9,855 nt of DNA, taken from NCBI GenBank assembly GCA_947372405.1, contig CANBTO010000148.1, positions 1-9,855 on the forward strand, read 5' to 3'. This stretch comes from Verrucomicrobiaceae bacterium. GTDB taxonomy: Bacteria; Verrucomicrobiota; Verrucomicrobiae; Verrucomicrobiales; Akkermansiaceae. The position numbers and the translations under genes are program-made. Position 1 is the stretch's first letter; every line of letters starts with the position of its first letter. Positions 1 through 6,994 of the stretch are shown in pieces. A model generated the notes under the pieces. That model worked only from the letters and a program-made list of their open reading frames with translations, made no database searches and had not been told where the DNA came from.

Positions 1-1798
1 CGCTGATCCAGAGATGCCCGGCAGGGTCCATTCGAGGTGTCGTCATGCCTGGACTGCTATACCAACTGCTCCAGAATGGATAATGCGCGAGTGGATTCAG
101 GCCGGTGTCCAGTTGTTGCTCTCCTTCCTCCTTGGCCAGAAAGAAATGAAAGCCGTGGAAAACGACGCGCCGATGATTGCGGAACTCCGCTTCGCTCCAA
201 AACGGACCGCCGAACATTCTTGCTTCCGGCGGCAGTGGTGGGAGGGCGGACGCGGGCCGCGCACTGGGTTTCACGGACGACCAGATCCGGCGTTTCGGGT
301 CATAGACCTGAACCAAGTCGTCAACATTGGTGAAGATCCTGCCCGCCGCATCATACCAGAGCTCCGCATGGCTCATGCGATTGTAGCCGTGTCCGGGATG
401 GGGATCATCAGGAGTGTGGGCGATTTGCCAGGGGGCAAACGCGTGCGCGCCTTGCGCATCGATGATCGTGAGTTCAGCGAAACCGCCGTCGCCATATGCG
501 ATCAGCCCGGAAGGTGTCTTGATCGCATATGCCAAGATGCGTCCTGGCGAGAAGGCCGCGCTCTCTGCTTGGAGCGCGGCGGGGAAATCCGGGTAAATCC
601 GCAGGACTCCGTGATCGGCGACCACCACGGAGGACTTCAACACCCATGGTCGGCCAAGAGAATCGAAATCAATGGTGCCACCGCCCTTTGCCTGTATGAC
701 ACCTTGCATCGTATTTGATCCCTCTTGCCCGATCTCGATCAACTTCTCTCCGCGGCTCATCCACAAGTTTCCCGAGGGCGCGGCAGTAGGCGGCACGGAA
801 ACATCATCCACCTTGTCCCATTCGTCTGTCGAAAGTGGCGGGGCCGTGGCCAGTTCAGCACTGTCGGCCCACGCCAACCCCTCGGTTCCCATATTCGCGA
901 ACACGTGGCCTGCGGCGCGTAGAACGGTCGTGGGTCCGTAGTAACGGGTGTTGCGTGCTTCGACGTGGCAAACATAACCATGAGCGCGCTCAAAGTCAGT
1001 TTCACCCGAAGGCTCGGCATAACGCAGGCGCTCTGCCGCGATGGCCGCCGCAGTATCCGAATCGGCTTGCCGCGAGAAATGACCATCAGCGAAAGTCAAT
1101 GTGCCCTTGAGTCGCGAAATCTCAATGTTCTTCATCGGCCCCGGGAAATAGGCAAACAATGCGACTGCTCCCTCGCCTTGTTGAGCGAGGCGCAGCGGCA
1201 GGAACCCAAGCTTCCGATCATTGCTGTAAGTGTAGGTCGTCCATTTTCCGCCGGAGAAAAACCCCACCGTGGGAGCGGTGCCAAGCGCCCACAGGCGACC
1301 GTCCGCATCGAACTCCAGCCGGTCACAACCGGGATAAGGGATCTTGATGGGCGGCCCCCAGCCATCCGGCCCGAGGCCGAGCACCCACTTCTTCTCTCTA
1401 TCCATATTATGACGAGCGGATTTCTCCCCATGCTCGACGAGGCAGTGAAGCTTGCCTTCATGATCCACTCCTAAAGACAGCGGTGCCCACTCTTCCGGTA
1501 ACTTCAGATCATGGAATTCTCCCGATTTGAACTCGGCCAATACCTCCGAACCGGGCATCAACATCGCGACCCGCTCCTGTTTCGCACCAAACGCCAGCAC
1601 GGTTGGTGTGCTGACCTGTCGGCCGTGCTTGGCATCTCCACCTGAATAAAATTCCAAGGGGTAAAGATAGTGCCAGGCTCCAAGCCGCTCTTCTTTCACG
1701 GCGAGCGGTTGCGCGATGGCAAACGAGGAAAATGCAAGCAGTGGCAGCAATAGACACATCACCAGACCGGTATCACTAAAGTCCTGTCTCACATGCAT
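1..1798 (-). CDS. Secreted beta-propeller-like protein, C-terminus missing
   Basis: The minus frame is open from 1798 to the left edge, giving 599 codons without a stop; the C-terminus lies outside the window. Residues about 11-29 form a hydrophobic signal segment ending near AIAQ. The rest carries repeated turn motifs of the kind D-x-x-G-x-L-W, typical of two-component-regulator or NHL-like propellers: VDHEGKLHCL (111-120), LEFDADGRLWALG (161-173), APSGNLWMS (340-348), IDFDSLGRPWVL (376-387), YDAAGRIFT (482-490) and DPAGHLWIS (591-599). No enzyme motif or kinase domain is visible, so it could be a stand-alone periplasmic or surface propeller, or the sensor part of something longer. Start choice is uncertain: in-frame ATGs lie at 1822, 1798 and 1759, none with a good ribosome site. 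I chose 1798 because it gives a basic residue before the hydrophobic core. Propeller fold is inferred from motif pattern only. Confidence 0.8.
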   Translation of the reverse strand, partial: MHVRQDFSDTGLVMCLLLPLLAFSSFAIAQPLAVKEERLGAWHYLYPLEFYSGGDAKHGRQVSTPTVLAFGAKQERVAMLMPGSEVLAEFKSGEFHDLKLPEEWAPLSLGVDHEGKLHCLVEHGEKSARHNMDREKKWVLGLGPDGWGPPIKIPYPGCDRLEFDADGRLWALGTAPTVGFFSGGKWTTYTYSNDRKLGFLPLRLAQQGEGAVALFAYFPGPMKNIEISRLKGTLTFADGHFSRQADSDTAAAIAAERLRYAEPSGETDFERAHGYVCHVEARNTRYYGPTTVLRAAGHVFANMGTEGLAWADSAELATAPPLSTDEWDKVDDVSVPPTAAPSGNLWMSRGEKLIEIGQEGSNTMQGVIQAKGGGTIDFDSLGRPWVLKSSVVVADHGVLRIYPDFPAALQAESAAFSPGRILAYAIKTPSGLIAYGDGGFAELTIIDAQGAHAFAPWQIAHTPDDPHPGHGYNRMSHAELWYDAAGRIFTNVDDLVQVYDPKRRIWSSVKPSARPASALPPLPPEARMFGGPFWSEAEFRNHRRVVFHGFHFFLAKEEGEQQLDTGLNPLAHYPFWSSWYSSPGMTTPRMDPAGHLWIS

Positions 1799-2108
1799 CA
1801 GAAGGTTCTTGTTGAACAACATTGGATAAGCTCGCAGGAGTGATAGTGCTTGGCAAGCTCCTCGCGGTGCGGAGTCAGGAAAACCTGGGATGGAATAGAA
1901 GTGTGGTGAACCGAAAACGCAGCCAAGTTCAGATTCAGTAGTCGGGCTTTCGCAAATCCGGATTGCGCCAAAACCCTTGCCTCCGAAACCTCAAACCATT
2001 CCATCATTCCGGCTTTGCGACCCTTCGCGGCCTTTGCGTCTTTGCGGTTCAAAATTTCCGTTACAGACCGCCACCCACTAACGGGCGAGTCATCCAGGCT
2101 CCACTCTC
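1799..2108. other. Intergenic gap with no convincing gene
   Basis: About 310 bases between the propeller gene and the end of the next minus-strand gene. The only long minus reading frame here (1798-2112) translates into low-complexity sequence containing the NRKDAKAAK string of a dispersed repeat and has no recognisable domain, so I do not call it. The gap must hold the 5' region of the propeller gene, but I see no convincing promoter. Confidence 0.6.
2011..2054 (-). repeat. Dispersed intergenic repeat of the NRKDAKAAK type
   Basis: Read on the minus strand this is a string of near-repeated units of 8-10 bases: CGCAAAGA, CGCAAAGGC, CGCGAAGGG, TCGCAAAGC, preceded by TTTTGAAC. Translated it gives LNRKDAKAAKGRK. 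Sequences of this kind are known to me as widespread intergenic repeats in several environmental bacterial phyla, where they often create spurious predicted proteins. Only one copy lies in this window, so dispersion is established knowledge rather than something seen here. Confidence 0.65.
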
Positions 2109-2576
2109 TCACTCAAACGGCCCGAAATCCGACATCGAAACCGCCCGCACCACCATGTTGGCGTCGGGGATAAGGAACAGGAAGTCGCGGGTCTCGGTGT
2201 TGGCGGCAATGAAGCGATCAAAGCAGGTCACGACATTACCGCTCTTGTCCTGATGAATCACCACCATCTGATACATTCCGTTCGCATCGATTGCCGGCTC
2301 CTCCACCAGCGTCTCGCCGGGCTTTGCTTCGGTCTCCATGCCGCCCAGCTTCACCTTGCACGCCACGCTGCCGGAGTTGATCAAAAGCGTCTTTCCCTTC
2401 ACGAACGCCTGCTTGCCGGCATCGACCACATGCGTGGTGTATTGATCCTTGTCCGCATCCGGCATGACGATCACCAGTGCGCGACCGGTTCCCTCCGGCA
2501 CGGAGAAGCTGCATTTCGAAACCAGATGATTCTCTTCGCGGACACAAAGTCCGATTTCCCCTGGGGACACCTCCAT
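2109..2576 (-). CDS. Orphan protein, downstream half of a TGA-split secreted protein
   Basis: A 155-residue frame starting at ATG 2576 and ending in TGA at 2109. It directly follows the TGA that ends the upstream frame (2577-2819), and both are in the same reading frame, so the two most likely formed one secreted protein of about 236 residues. Alone it has no signal peptide. It begins MEVSPGEIGLCV, contains four cysteines and alternating hydrophobic stretches suggesting a mostly beta fold (SVPEGTGRALVIVMPDAD, ACKVKLGGMETEAKPGETL, FLFLIPDANMVVRAVSMSD). I do not recognise the family. A second polypeptide could be made by reinitiation, because stop and start codons abut and a GGA lies about five bases before the ATG. 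Codon usage looks intact on both sides, so the break may be recent or tolerated. Confidence 0.6.
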   Translation of the reverse strand: MEVSPGEIGLCVREENHLVSKCSFSVPEGTGRALVIVMPDADKDQYTTHVVDAGKQAFVKGKTLLINSGSVACKVKLGGMETEAKPGETLVEEPAIDANGMYQMVVIHQDKSGNVVTCFDRFIAANTETRDFLFLIPDANMVVRAVSMSDFGPFE

Positions 2577-2819
2577 TCATTCCGAAATGAAACTCGGCCG
2601 GAGTTCCAGCTTCTTGCGCTCAATCCACGCACCCGACTCGTCCTTGGCTGCCAGGATCCATTCGGTCTGCTCGCCCAGCGGCACCGGACAAACCAAACGG
2701 ATCATCGTTTTCCCATGCGCAGCGGCCGCCGACAGCGTCGGCCACAAGCCGGACAATGCGCAGAGAGCGACAAGCAACAAGGCATGCAGGCAGGTATTTC
2801 GGATAGAGCGAGTGATCAT
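2577..2819 (-). CDS. Short exported protein, upstream half of a TGA-split gene
   Basis: Eighty residues from ATG 2819 to the TGA at 2577-2579; a GTG at 2822 would add one residue. Residues 1-33 form a classic signal peptide (basic start, core LHALLLVALCALSGL, small residues AAAAHG). The mature part is only about 45 residues (MIRLVCPVPLGEQTEWIL and onward, ending RPSFISE), too short for a normal domain. The frame continues without a gap into the 155-residue frame, so this is probably the N-terminus of one protein interrupted by a nonsense codon. Upstream lie a promoter-like pair shared with the hydrolase gene and a four-codon reading frame (ATGAAAGAAATGTGA) that overlaps the start. Function unknown. 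Confidence 0.55.
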   Translation of the reverse strand: MITRSIRNTCLHALLLVALCALSGLWPTLSAAAAHGKTMIRLVCPVPLGEQTEWILAAKDESGAWIERKKLELRPSFISE

Positions 2820-2836
2820 CACATTTCTTTCATAAC

Positions 2837-2910
2837 GGCGAATGATCTCGCCATTGGTTACGGATTCAAGGGACCGCCTTCGGTCGGTGACGAGTAAAGC
2901 GAAAAGACTT
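2837..2910 (-). repeat. Imperfect direct repeat, copy 1, upstream of split secreted gene
   Basis: Aligns without gaps to 3883-3956, with about 55 of 74 positions identical by hand count. The best blocks are GGCGAATGATC, ACGGATTCAA and GAGTAAAGC (plus strand). The middle 13 bases are poorly conserved. It lies between the end of the hydrolase gene and the start of the split gene, so for the latter it is promoter-proximal DNA. Confidence 0.75.
2842..2869 (-). promoter_or_regulatory. Candidate promoter of the split secreted gene
   Basis: On the minus strand TTGAAT (2869-2864), a 16-base spacer and GATCAT (2847-2842) resemble -35 and -10 boxes. The same two hexamers with the same spacer occur in the second repeat copy upstream of the hydrolase. 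Predicted transcripts would start about 15-20 bases before the gene start. No start-site data; the -10 matches consensus at only four positions. Confidence 0.35.
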
Positions 2911-2918
2911 ATTGCCGG

Positions 2919-3827
2919 TCAGCGTTGGATGGCTGTTTTAAGAGCCTTCGTTGTCTCGTCCGGACGACTCAGCATGAAGAAGTGATCCGCATCCGGGATC
3001 AGTGTCATGGTGGCGGCGGGACATGAAGCCCGAACCGTCTGAAACGATAATCGCAGTTTCCCCGTGTTAACAAACGGCTCGCGGGCGCCAGCAATCCAAT
3101 GAACCCGTTGTGCGCGGCCGAATTTCCGAATCACGTCGTCCGTCGGGTAACCCGCCAGACAGATGAGCCGTGCGTAACGATCCGGCACCTTGACGAATGC
3201 CCGGCCGGCCCCGAACGCCCCGGCGGACAATCCGATGAGTGTGGGTTTCTGCAGCTCAAAACCCAGACGCTTGGATGCCGCCGCCACCGATTCGGCAAGA
3301 TAAACCACAGACGGATCCTCCGGGCTGATCCCATAAGCCGGAGCGATGATGATGTGATCCGGTAATGCCTCGGCCAACCAATGTAGATACCAAAGGAAAC
3401 TGCCGCCATAGCCGTGAAGAAACACAATGGCGGGAGACTTGCTCGTGGCTTTGTCAGGGATGCGCATCAGTGCAGCACCCTTCGTCGGCCGTGTGCTCGA
3501 ATAACAATAAGGCAGCAGCGAAGGGACCTTCGAGAATTCCGGCGATGCCGCGATGAGCTCGTATCTCTCCGCCACGAGTGGAGCCAGTACTGCCGACTGA
3601 GTGCGTGTGAGACCGAGCAAAGCAGGCTGCGACAGCGCCAATTTTACGACGGCCGATTCCGGAAGCGTCGTAAGCCCCACCCGAAACGCCGGCAGCAACT
3701 GCTGCGCACTCCCGCCAAGCGCCTGCACCGCGGCGGCATGCTTCGTCTCCCATGACAAGGAAACCACCTCGCCCACCAAGACCGACTGGAACATCATGCA
3801 ACTGATCGCTGGGAAAAGGAGCTTCAT
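2919..3827 (-). CDS. Exported alpha/beta hydrolase (esterase-like)
   Basis: A serine hydrolase of the alpha/beta fold, 302 residues from ATG 3827. The start was chosen because MKLLFPAISCMMFQSVLVGE is a good signal peptide; ATG 3878 and GTG 3899 lie upstream in frame and would add 17 or 24 residues. Visible features in this numbering: an extra N-terminal helical part (about 25-115), IVFLHGYGG (134-142) with the HG-x-G oxyanion motif, GLSAG (199-203) with nucleophile Ser201, a likely acid in the GAREPF segment (Glu250, where Asp is more usual; Asp280 is an alternative), and DADHFFM (278-284) with catalytic His282. This suggests hydrolysis of an ester, amide or similar bond in the periplasm or outside; substrate cannot be told. 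The gene ends just before repeat copy 1 and starts just after copy 2, so it sits like a cassette between direct repeats. Confidence 0.85.
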   Translation of the reverse strand: MKLLFPAISCMMFQSVLVGEVVSLSWETKHAAAVQALGGSAQQLLPAFRVGLTTLPESAVVKLALSQPALLGLTRTQSAVLAPLVAERYELIAASPEFSKVPSLLPYCYSSTRPTKGAALMRIPDKATSKSPAIVFLHGYGGSFLWYLHWLAEALPDHIIIAPAYGISPEDPSVVYLAESVAAASKRLGFELQKPTLIGLSAGAFGAGRAFVKVPDRYARLICLAGYPTDDVIRKFGRAQRVHWIAGAREPFVNTGKLRLSFQTVRASCPAATMTLIPDADHFFMLSRPDETTKALKTAIQR

Positions 3828-3882
3828 ACGACTCGTGACTGCAACCTTGTCCCACGGCGATGATGAAACTCCATTCATGACA

Positions 3883-3956
3883 GGCGAATGATCCCTCACT
3901 TGGACACGGATTCAAAGGAACGCCAGCAGCCAACGCGGAGTAAAGCGGAAAGACCT
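3883..3956 (-). repeat. Imperfect direct repeat, copy 2, upstream of hydrolase
   Basis: Partner of 2837-2910, same orientation, 1046 bases away. The conserved blocks fall at the same relative places, including GAGTAAAGC near the distal end. Copy 2 is upstream of the hydrolase exactly as copy 1 is upstream of the split gene, so the pair may be a duplicated promoter segment or the scar of a duplication. Confidence 0.75.
3888..3915 (-). promoter_or_regulatory. Candidate promoter of the hydrolase gene
   Basis: Minus-strand TTGAAT (3915-3910), 16-base spacer, GATCAT (3893-3888), identical in hexamers and spacing to the pair at 2842-2869. With the start at 3827 the leader would be about 50-55 bases; with ATG 3878 the transcript would be almost leaderless. 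Confidence 0.35.
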
Positions 3957-4032
3957 TTTATCGTCCGTGCTCGTTCCGGGAGAAGAACTCGCGGGCGGCC
4001 CGGAAAGGGATGCCCATTCTGGTATTTCGCAC

Positions 4033-4090
4033 GCCTCGCCAACCGTTCCAGCCGTCCGGCAAGACTTTCTATCAGCCAATCTGGAGCGCA
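4033..4090 (+). pseudogene. Relic of an M13 peptidase gene 5' part
   Basis: The plus strand encodes ASPTVPAVRQDFLSANLERR in one frame, against ASPAPSAREDFLSANLDRK of the intact peptidase (DNA 5015-5069). At DNA level 4061-4090 matches 5040-5069 at 29 of 30 bases, and the preceding part matches well with one codon length difference. Similarity stops abruptly on both sides, and the surrounding frame (3967-4149) has neither the signal peptide nor the catalytic part. It is a fragment of a second copy or of a partial duplication, covering the signal-cleavage region and first mature residues. Confidence 0.75.
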
Positions 4091-4254
4091 GACAGAAGTC
4101 ATGGCTCATTGTCATGTTGGGTATGATTGGCACCAGTCCCGACTTATAATCATTGACGGTGTGCACCGAGGGTGTCGTCAGCAATCCGACCGGAAACTTT
4201 GCTGTCCATTTTCACGGGTTCCAATTAGGGCGGGGCCACGATCCACATTGTCAC

Positions 4255-4272
4255 GCGATAACGTAATATCGC
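4255..4272. promoter_or_regulatory. Palindrome upstream of marR, candidate operator
   Basis: GCGATA and TATCGC are perfect inverted arms separated by ACGTAA, 18 bases in all, about 95 bases before the marR start. An outer pair GTCAC (4250-4254) and GTGAC (4286-4290) is also inverted around it. MarR dimers commonly bind 16-20 base palindromes in their own promoter region, so autoregulation is plausible. Inference only. Confidence 0.4.
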
Positions 4273-4366
4273 TGCGTCCGGAATTGTGACACGGTCTGAA
4301 CGTCAGCAAGCAATTTGCTTTCCCCTCCGCACCCCCGTGGAGGGACTCCCCCCAAAACATCCCCCC

Positions 4367-4828
4367 ATGAAAAGTAGCTTATCAAGCACCCCGAGTGCTT
4401 CGGTCAAGGCCGATGCTGGCCGTCTCGCAGACTTCGTCCTGTTCACACAGCGCGGCTGCATCCTGAATCTCTCGAAAGAGTTGAATCGAGGCAATCTGTC
4501 TTATCCCCAGTTTTTCCTGCTGACCTATCTCTCCAGTGAAGAATATCTGACGATGACGGACATCGCGAAAAAGATGGGTCACTCGACAGCCGCTGCAACC
4601 GGCTTGGTGGATCGCATCGAGAAGTTGGGCTACGTGGAACGCGTCCATGCTTCGGAAGACCGGCGGAAGATCATGGTGCGCATCACATCGAAGGGTGTGG
4701 ACCTTGTCTCCCACATGCGAAAAGAAATCGCGACCGATCTAGCAGGCATCCTGTCCTCAATGGATGAAGAAGCGGCGGAAACCGTGGAACACACGAAACG
4801 TGCGATTTCCTCACGCGTGATCGCGTGA
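4367..4828 (+). CDS. MarR-family transcriptional regulator
   Basis: A cytosolic winged-helix DNA-binding protein of 153 residues, a normal MarR length, from ATG 4367 (an upstream GTG at 4286 would add an unlikely 27-residue tail). The order fits the family: an N-terminal dimer helix (about 18-40), LSYPQFFLLTYLSS (45-58), the helix-turn-helix TMTDIAKKMGHSTAAATGLVD (63-83), the wing HASEDRRKIMVRITSKG (95-111) with its hallmark D-R-R, and a C-terminal dimerisation helix. TAAAT-GLVDRIEKLGYVER is the recognition-helix region. The ligand is unknown. It ends 93 bases before the M13 peptidase on the same strand, so the two are probably co-transcribed and the peptidase is a likely target. A GGAGGG lies too far upstream (about 22 bases) to be a good ribosome site. 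Confidence 0.92.
   Translation: MKSSLSSTPSASVKADAGRLADFVLFTQRGCILNLSKELNRGNLSYPQFFLLTYLSSEEYLTMTDIAKKMGHSTAAATGLVDRIEKLGYVERVHASEDRRKIMVRITSKGVDLVSHMRKEIATDLAGILSSMDEEAAETVEHTKRAISSRVIA
4811..4828. promoter_or_regulatory. Perfect inverted repeat at marR stop, upstream of peptidase
   Basis: TCACGCG, loop TGAT, CGCGTGA: seven-base perfect arms ending on the marR stop codon. It could be a second MarR operator or an RNA hairpin between the two genes. The TCACGCG arm recurs at 4251-4257, touching the upstream palindrome. No strong T-run follows (only TTT), so terminator function is weak. Confidence 0.45.
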
Positions 4829-4921
4829 TTTGGCGGATGGACGCGGTCGTGAACCGTGCGGTGACGGATGGATTTGCATGCCTTGCATTCCAGCCCATCA
4901 GGACCTATTCCTTGCGGAACG

Positions 4922-6994
4922 ATGCTCCTGACACCGCACTCCTCTTTTTCCAACACGGTTCGCCTGCTTCTCGGCTGTTGGATTCTTAGCTCGGCACTTC
5001 CCGCATCCGATCAGGCCTCACCCGCTCCATCCGCCCGGGAAGACTTTCTATCAGCCAATCTGGATCGCAAGGTCGATCCCGCGAAGGACTTCTTCTCCTA
5101 TGCCAACGGTAGCTGGCTGCTTCGCCATCCGATACCGTCGTCCGAAGCGGGCTGGGGCATGGGCGATCTGGTGAAGGAGGAACTCTATGAGCACCTGCGC
5201 AAGGTCAGCGAGGATGCGGTCAAAGCTGCTGCCCCTGCCAACAGCGACCTGCGCAGGATCAGTGATTTCTGGACAACGTCCATGGACGAGACCAAAGCGG
5301 ATGCCGCAGGACTCACGCCGCTACAGAAGGAACTCGCGCTGATCGATTCCATCCAAACGCCCATGGATGCGCTGGATGTCTCCTTCGCCCTCCGGCCGCT
5401 GGCGGTGGAAGCGTTTTTCAGCGTCTCCGTCGCGCAGGATGAAAAACAGAGCGACCTCATGTCGGTCCATGTTTCGCAGGCCGGCCTGGGACTGCCCGAG
5501 CGCGATTTCTATTTCAATCGCGAGAAAGGAACGGCGCGGGTCCGCCAGGAGTATGTGGCGCACCTCGCCCGCATGTTGAAGCTGCTGGGACGCTCCGCCC
5601 GTGCCGCCGCCAACGCGACGGAAAACGTCATGGAGTTCGAAACCTCGCTGGCCAAGGCATCCCGCAAACTCGAGGACCTGCGCGATCCGGAGAAAAACTA
5701 CCACAAGATGCTCGCCGCCGATCTAACGGCCCGTCACACGCCGATGATCGACTGGAACCGCCGGCTCGCCGCGATGTCGTTGCGGCCTGACATGGTCATC
5801 GTCGGCCAGCCGGAATTTTTCACCGCCCTCAACCGCCTGTTAGTGAAAACACCGGTTGCCGTTTTGAAGGACTACCTGCGCCTTCGTCTTGTCTCCATCT
5901 ACGCCCCGTTTTTAAGCAAGGCTTGGGCGGAGGAGGATTTCGCATTCACCGGGAAAGTGCTGGCCGGACAGAAACAACAACGGCCCCGCTGGAAACTCGC
6001 ACTGGATTCCCAGGAGACGGCCATGGGCATGATCACAGGCAAAGTCTTCGTGCAGGAATATTTTCCGGAGCGCCAGAAGCAGCGCTACCGCGATCTGGTG
6101 GAGGTCATTCGTGGAGCTTACCGCGAGCGTATCGACCGGCTGGACTGGATGAACGACGCCACCAAGGCGAAGGCCCGCGAAAAGCTCGACAAACTAACAG
6201 TCAAGGTCGGCTATCCCGACAAATGGAAGGATTGTTCCGCGCTGGTCGTGGGCACGGATTCCTGGTGCGGAAACATGATGAACGCGGCCCGCTGGCAGTT
6301 TGACGACATGATCTCCAAATTCGGCAAGCCGGTGGACCGCAGCGAGTGGGAAATGACGCCGCAGACCTACAACGCCTACTATCAGTCATCCAACAACGAG
6401 ATCGTCCTTCCCGCTGCGATTTTCACCGTGCCCGGCATGCGCGACGAGGATCTGGACGACGCGCTCGTCTATGGCTACGCCGCCGCCTCCACCATCGGTC
6501 ACGAGATCACCCACGGCTTCGATGACGAGGGCCGGATGTTCGACGCCAGCGGCAACCTCGCGGATTGGTGGACGGCCAAAGATGCCGCACTTTTCCAGGA
6601 ACGCGCCGCCGTCATGGTCGCGCAATTCAACGCCATCCGGCCATTGCCCGGCTTGCCGATCAATGGCCAGGCCAGCCTCGGCGAAAACCTGGCGGACTAT
6701 GGCGGCTTGCTGCTCGCGCTCGACGCGTTCAAGAAGACCGAACAATTCCGCAGCGGCAGATCCATCGGCGGCTTCACCCCGATCCAGCGCTTCTTCCTCA
6801 GCTACGCCTTCGCCTGGGCCTATCAACAGCGGGCGGAAGATCTGCGCGCCAAGCTCCTCAGCGACGTGCACGCCCCTCCCAAGTGGCGCGTCAACGTCCC
6901 ACTATCGAACATTCCCGAGTTCCACGAAGCCTTCGGCATCAAACCTGGTGCATCCATGTGGCGTCCGCCGGAGTCGCACGTGAAAGTCTGGTGA
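4922..6994 (+). CDS. M13 (neprilysin/PepO-like) zinc metallopeptidase, exported
   Basis: A complete zinc endopeptidase of 690 residues from ATG 4922, which has GGAA just upstream and starts directly before a signal peptide (core VRLLLGCWILSSALPA, about 13-28); ATG 4868 would add 18 residues. Family hallmarks are all present. The N-terminal M13 domain opens with DFLSANLDRKVDPAKDFFSYANGSW, split here as DFLSANLDRKVDP (41-53) and AKDFFSYANGSW (54-65). NAYY (484-487) is the substrate-binding motif. HEITH (527-531) supplies two zinc ligands and the catalytic Glu528. GENLADYGG (587-595) supplies the third ligand Glu588 and Asp592. RVNVPLSNIPEF (656-667) and a C-terminal VW end match the family. It should cleave short peptides in the periplasm or as a secreted enzyme. 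LLGC resembles a lipobox but the hydrophobic stretch before Cys is too short. Likely in one unit with marR. Confidence 0.95.
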   Translation: MLLTPHSSFSNTVRLLLGCWILSSALPASDQASPAPSAREDFLSANLDRKVDPAKDFFSYANGSWLLRHPIPSSEAGWGMGDLVKEELYEHLRKVSEDAVKAAAPANSDLRRISDFWTTSMDETKADAAGLTPLQKELALIDSIQTPMDALDVSFALRPLAVEAFFSVSVAQDEKQSDLMSVHVSQAGLGLPERDFYFNREKGTARVRQEYVAHLARMLKLLGRSARAAANATENVMEFETSLAKASRKLEDLRDPEKNYHKMLAADLTARHTPMIDWNRRLAAMSLRPDMVIVGQPEFFTALNRLLVKTPVAVLKDYLRLRLVSIYAPFLSKAWAEEDFAFTGKVLAGQKQQRPRWKLALDSQETAMGMITGKVFVQEYFPERQKQRYRDLVEVIRGAYRERIDRLDWMNDATKAKAREKLDKLTVKVGYPDKWKDCSALVVGTDSWCGNMMNAARWQFDDMISKFGKPVDRSEWEMTPQTYNAYYQSSNNEIVLPAAIFTVPGMRDEDLDDALVYGYAAASTIGHEITHGFDDEGRMFDASGNLADWWTAKDAALFQERAAVMVAQFNAIRPLPGLPINGQASLGENLADYGGLLLALDAFKKTEQFRSGRSIGGFTPIQRFFLSYAFAWAYQQRAEDLRAKLLSDVHAPPKWRVNVPLSNIPEFHEAFGIKPGASMWRPPESHVKVW

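Larger units (their letters stand above)
3957..4366. other. Divergent intergenic region between hydrolase and marR
   Basis: About 410 bases with no believable gene on either strand. It holds a peptidase-gene relic (4033-4090), a TATAAT at 4145-4150 with no well-spaced -35 box, and a palindrome at 4255-4272. Short frames here lack domains, and the marR-side extension from GTG 4286 adds 27 residues unlike MarR proteins. Confidence 0.6.

Noticed and set aside
14..718. Long plus-strand frame of 234 residues
   Set aside because: It is antisense to the propeller gene, whose minus frame is open through the whole region and has a signal peptide and repeated motifs; the plus translation is Arg-rich and has none.
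1798..2112. Minus-strand frame of 104 residues
   Set aside because: Contains the NRKDAKAAK repeat translation, no domain, and sits in a gap; the repeat explains the open frame.
2530..2579. Selenocysteine insertion at the TGA
   Set aside because: The following stem is short, its loop lacks the usual features as far as I can tell, and the local peptide (FISE-x-MEVS) has no redox motif; kept only as a minor option in the finding.
4286..4366. Longer MarR start at GTG 4286
   Set aside because: The extra 27 residues are Pro/Arg-rich, unlike MarR N-termini, and would overlap the outer arm of the candidate operator; ATG 4367 gives the normal family length.
4922..5020. Peptidase as a lipoprotein through LLGC
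   Set aside because: Only a few hydrophobic residues precede the Cys, and hydrophobic residues continue after it, which fits an ordinary signal peptide better.
6386..6871. Minus-strand frame of 161 residues inside the peptidase gene
   Set aside because: Shadow of a high-GC gene whose plus frame carries HEITH and GENLADYGG.
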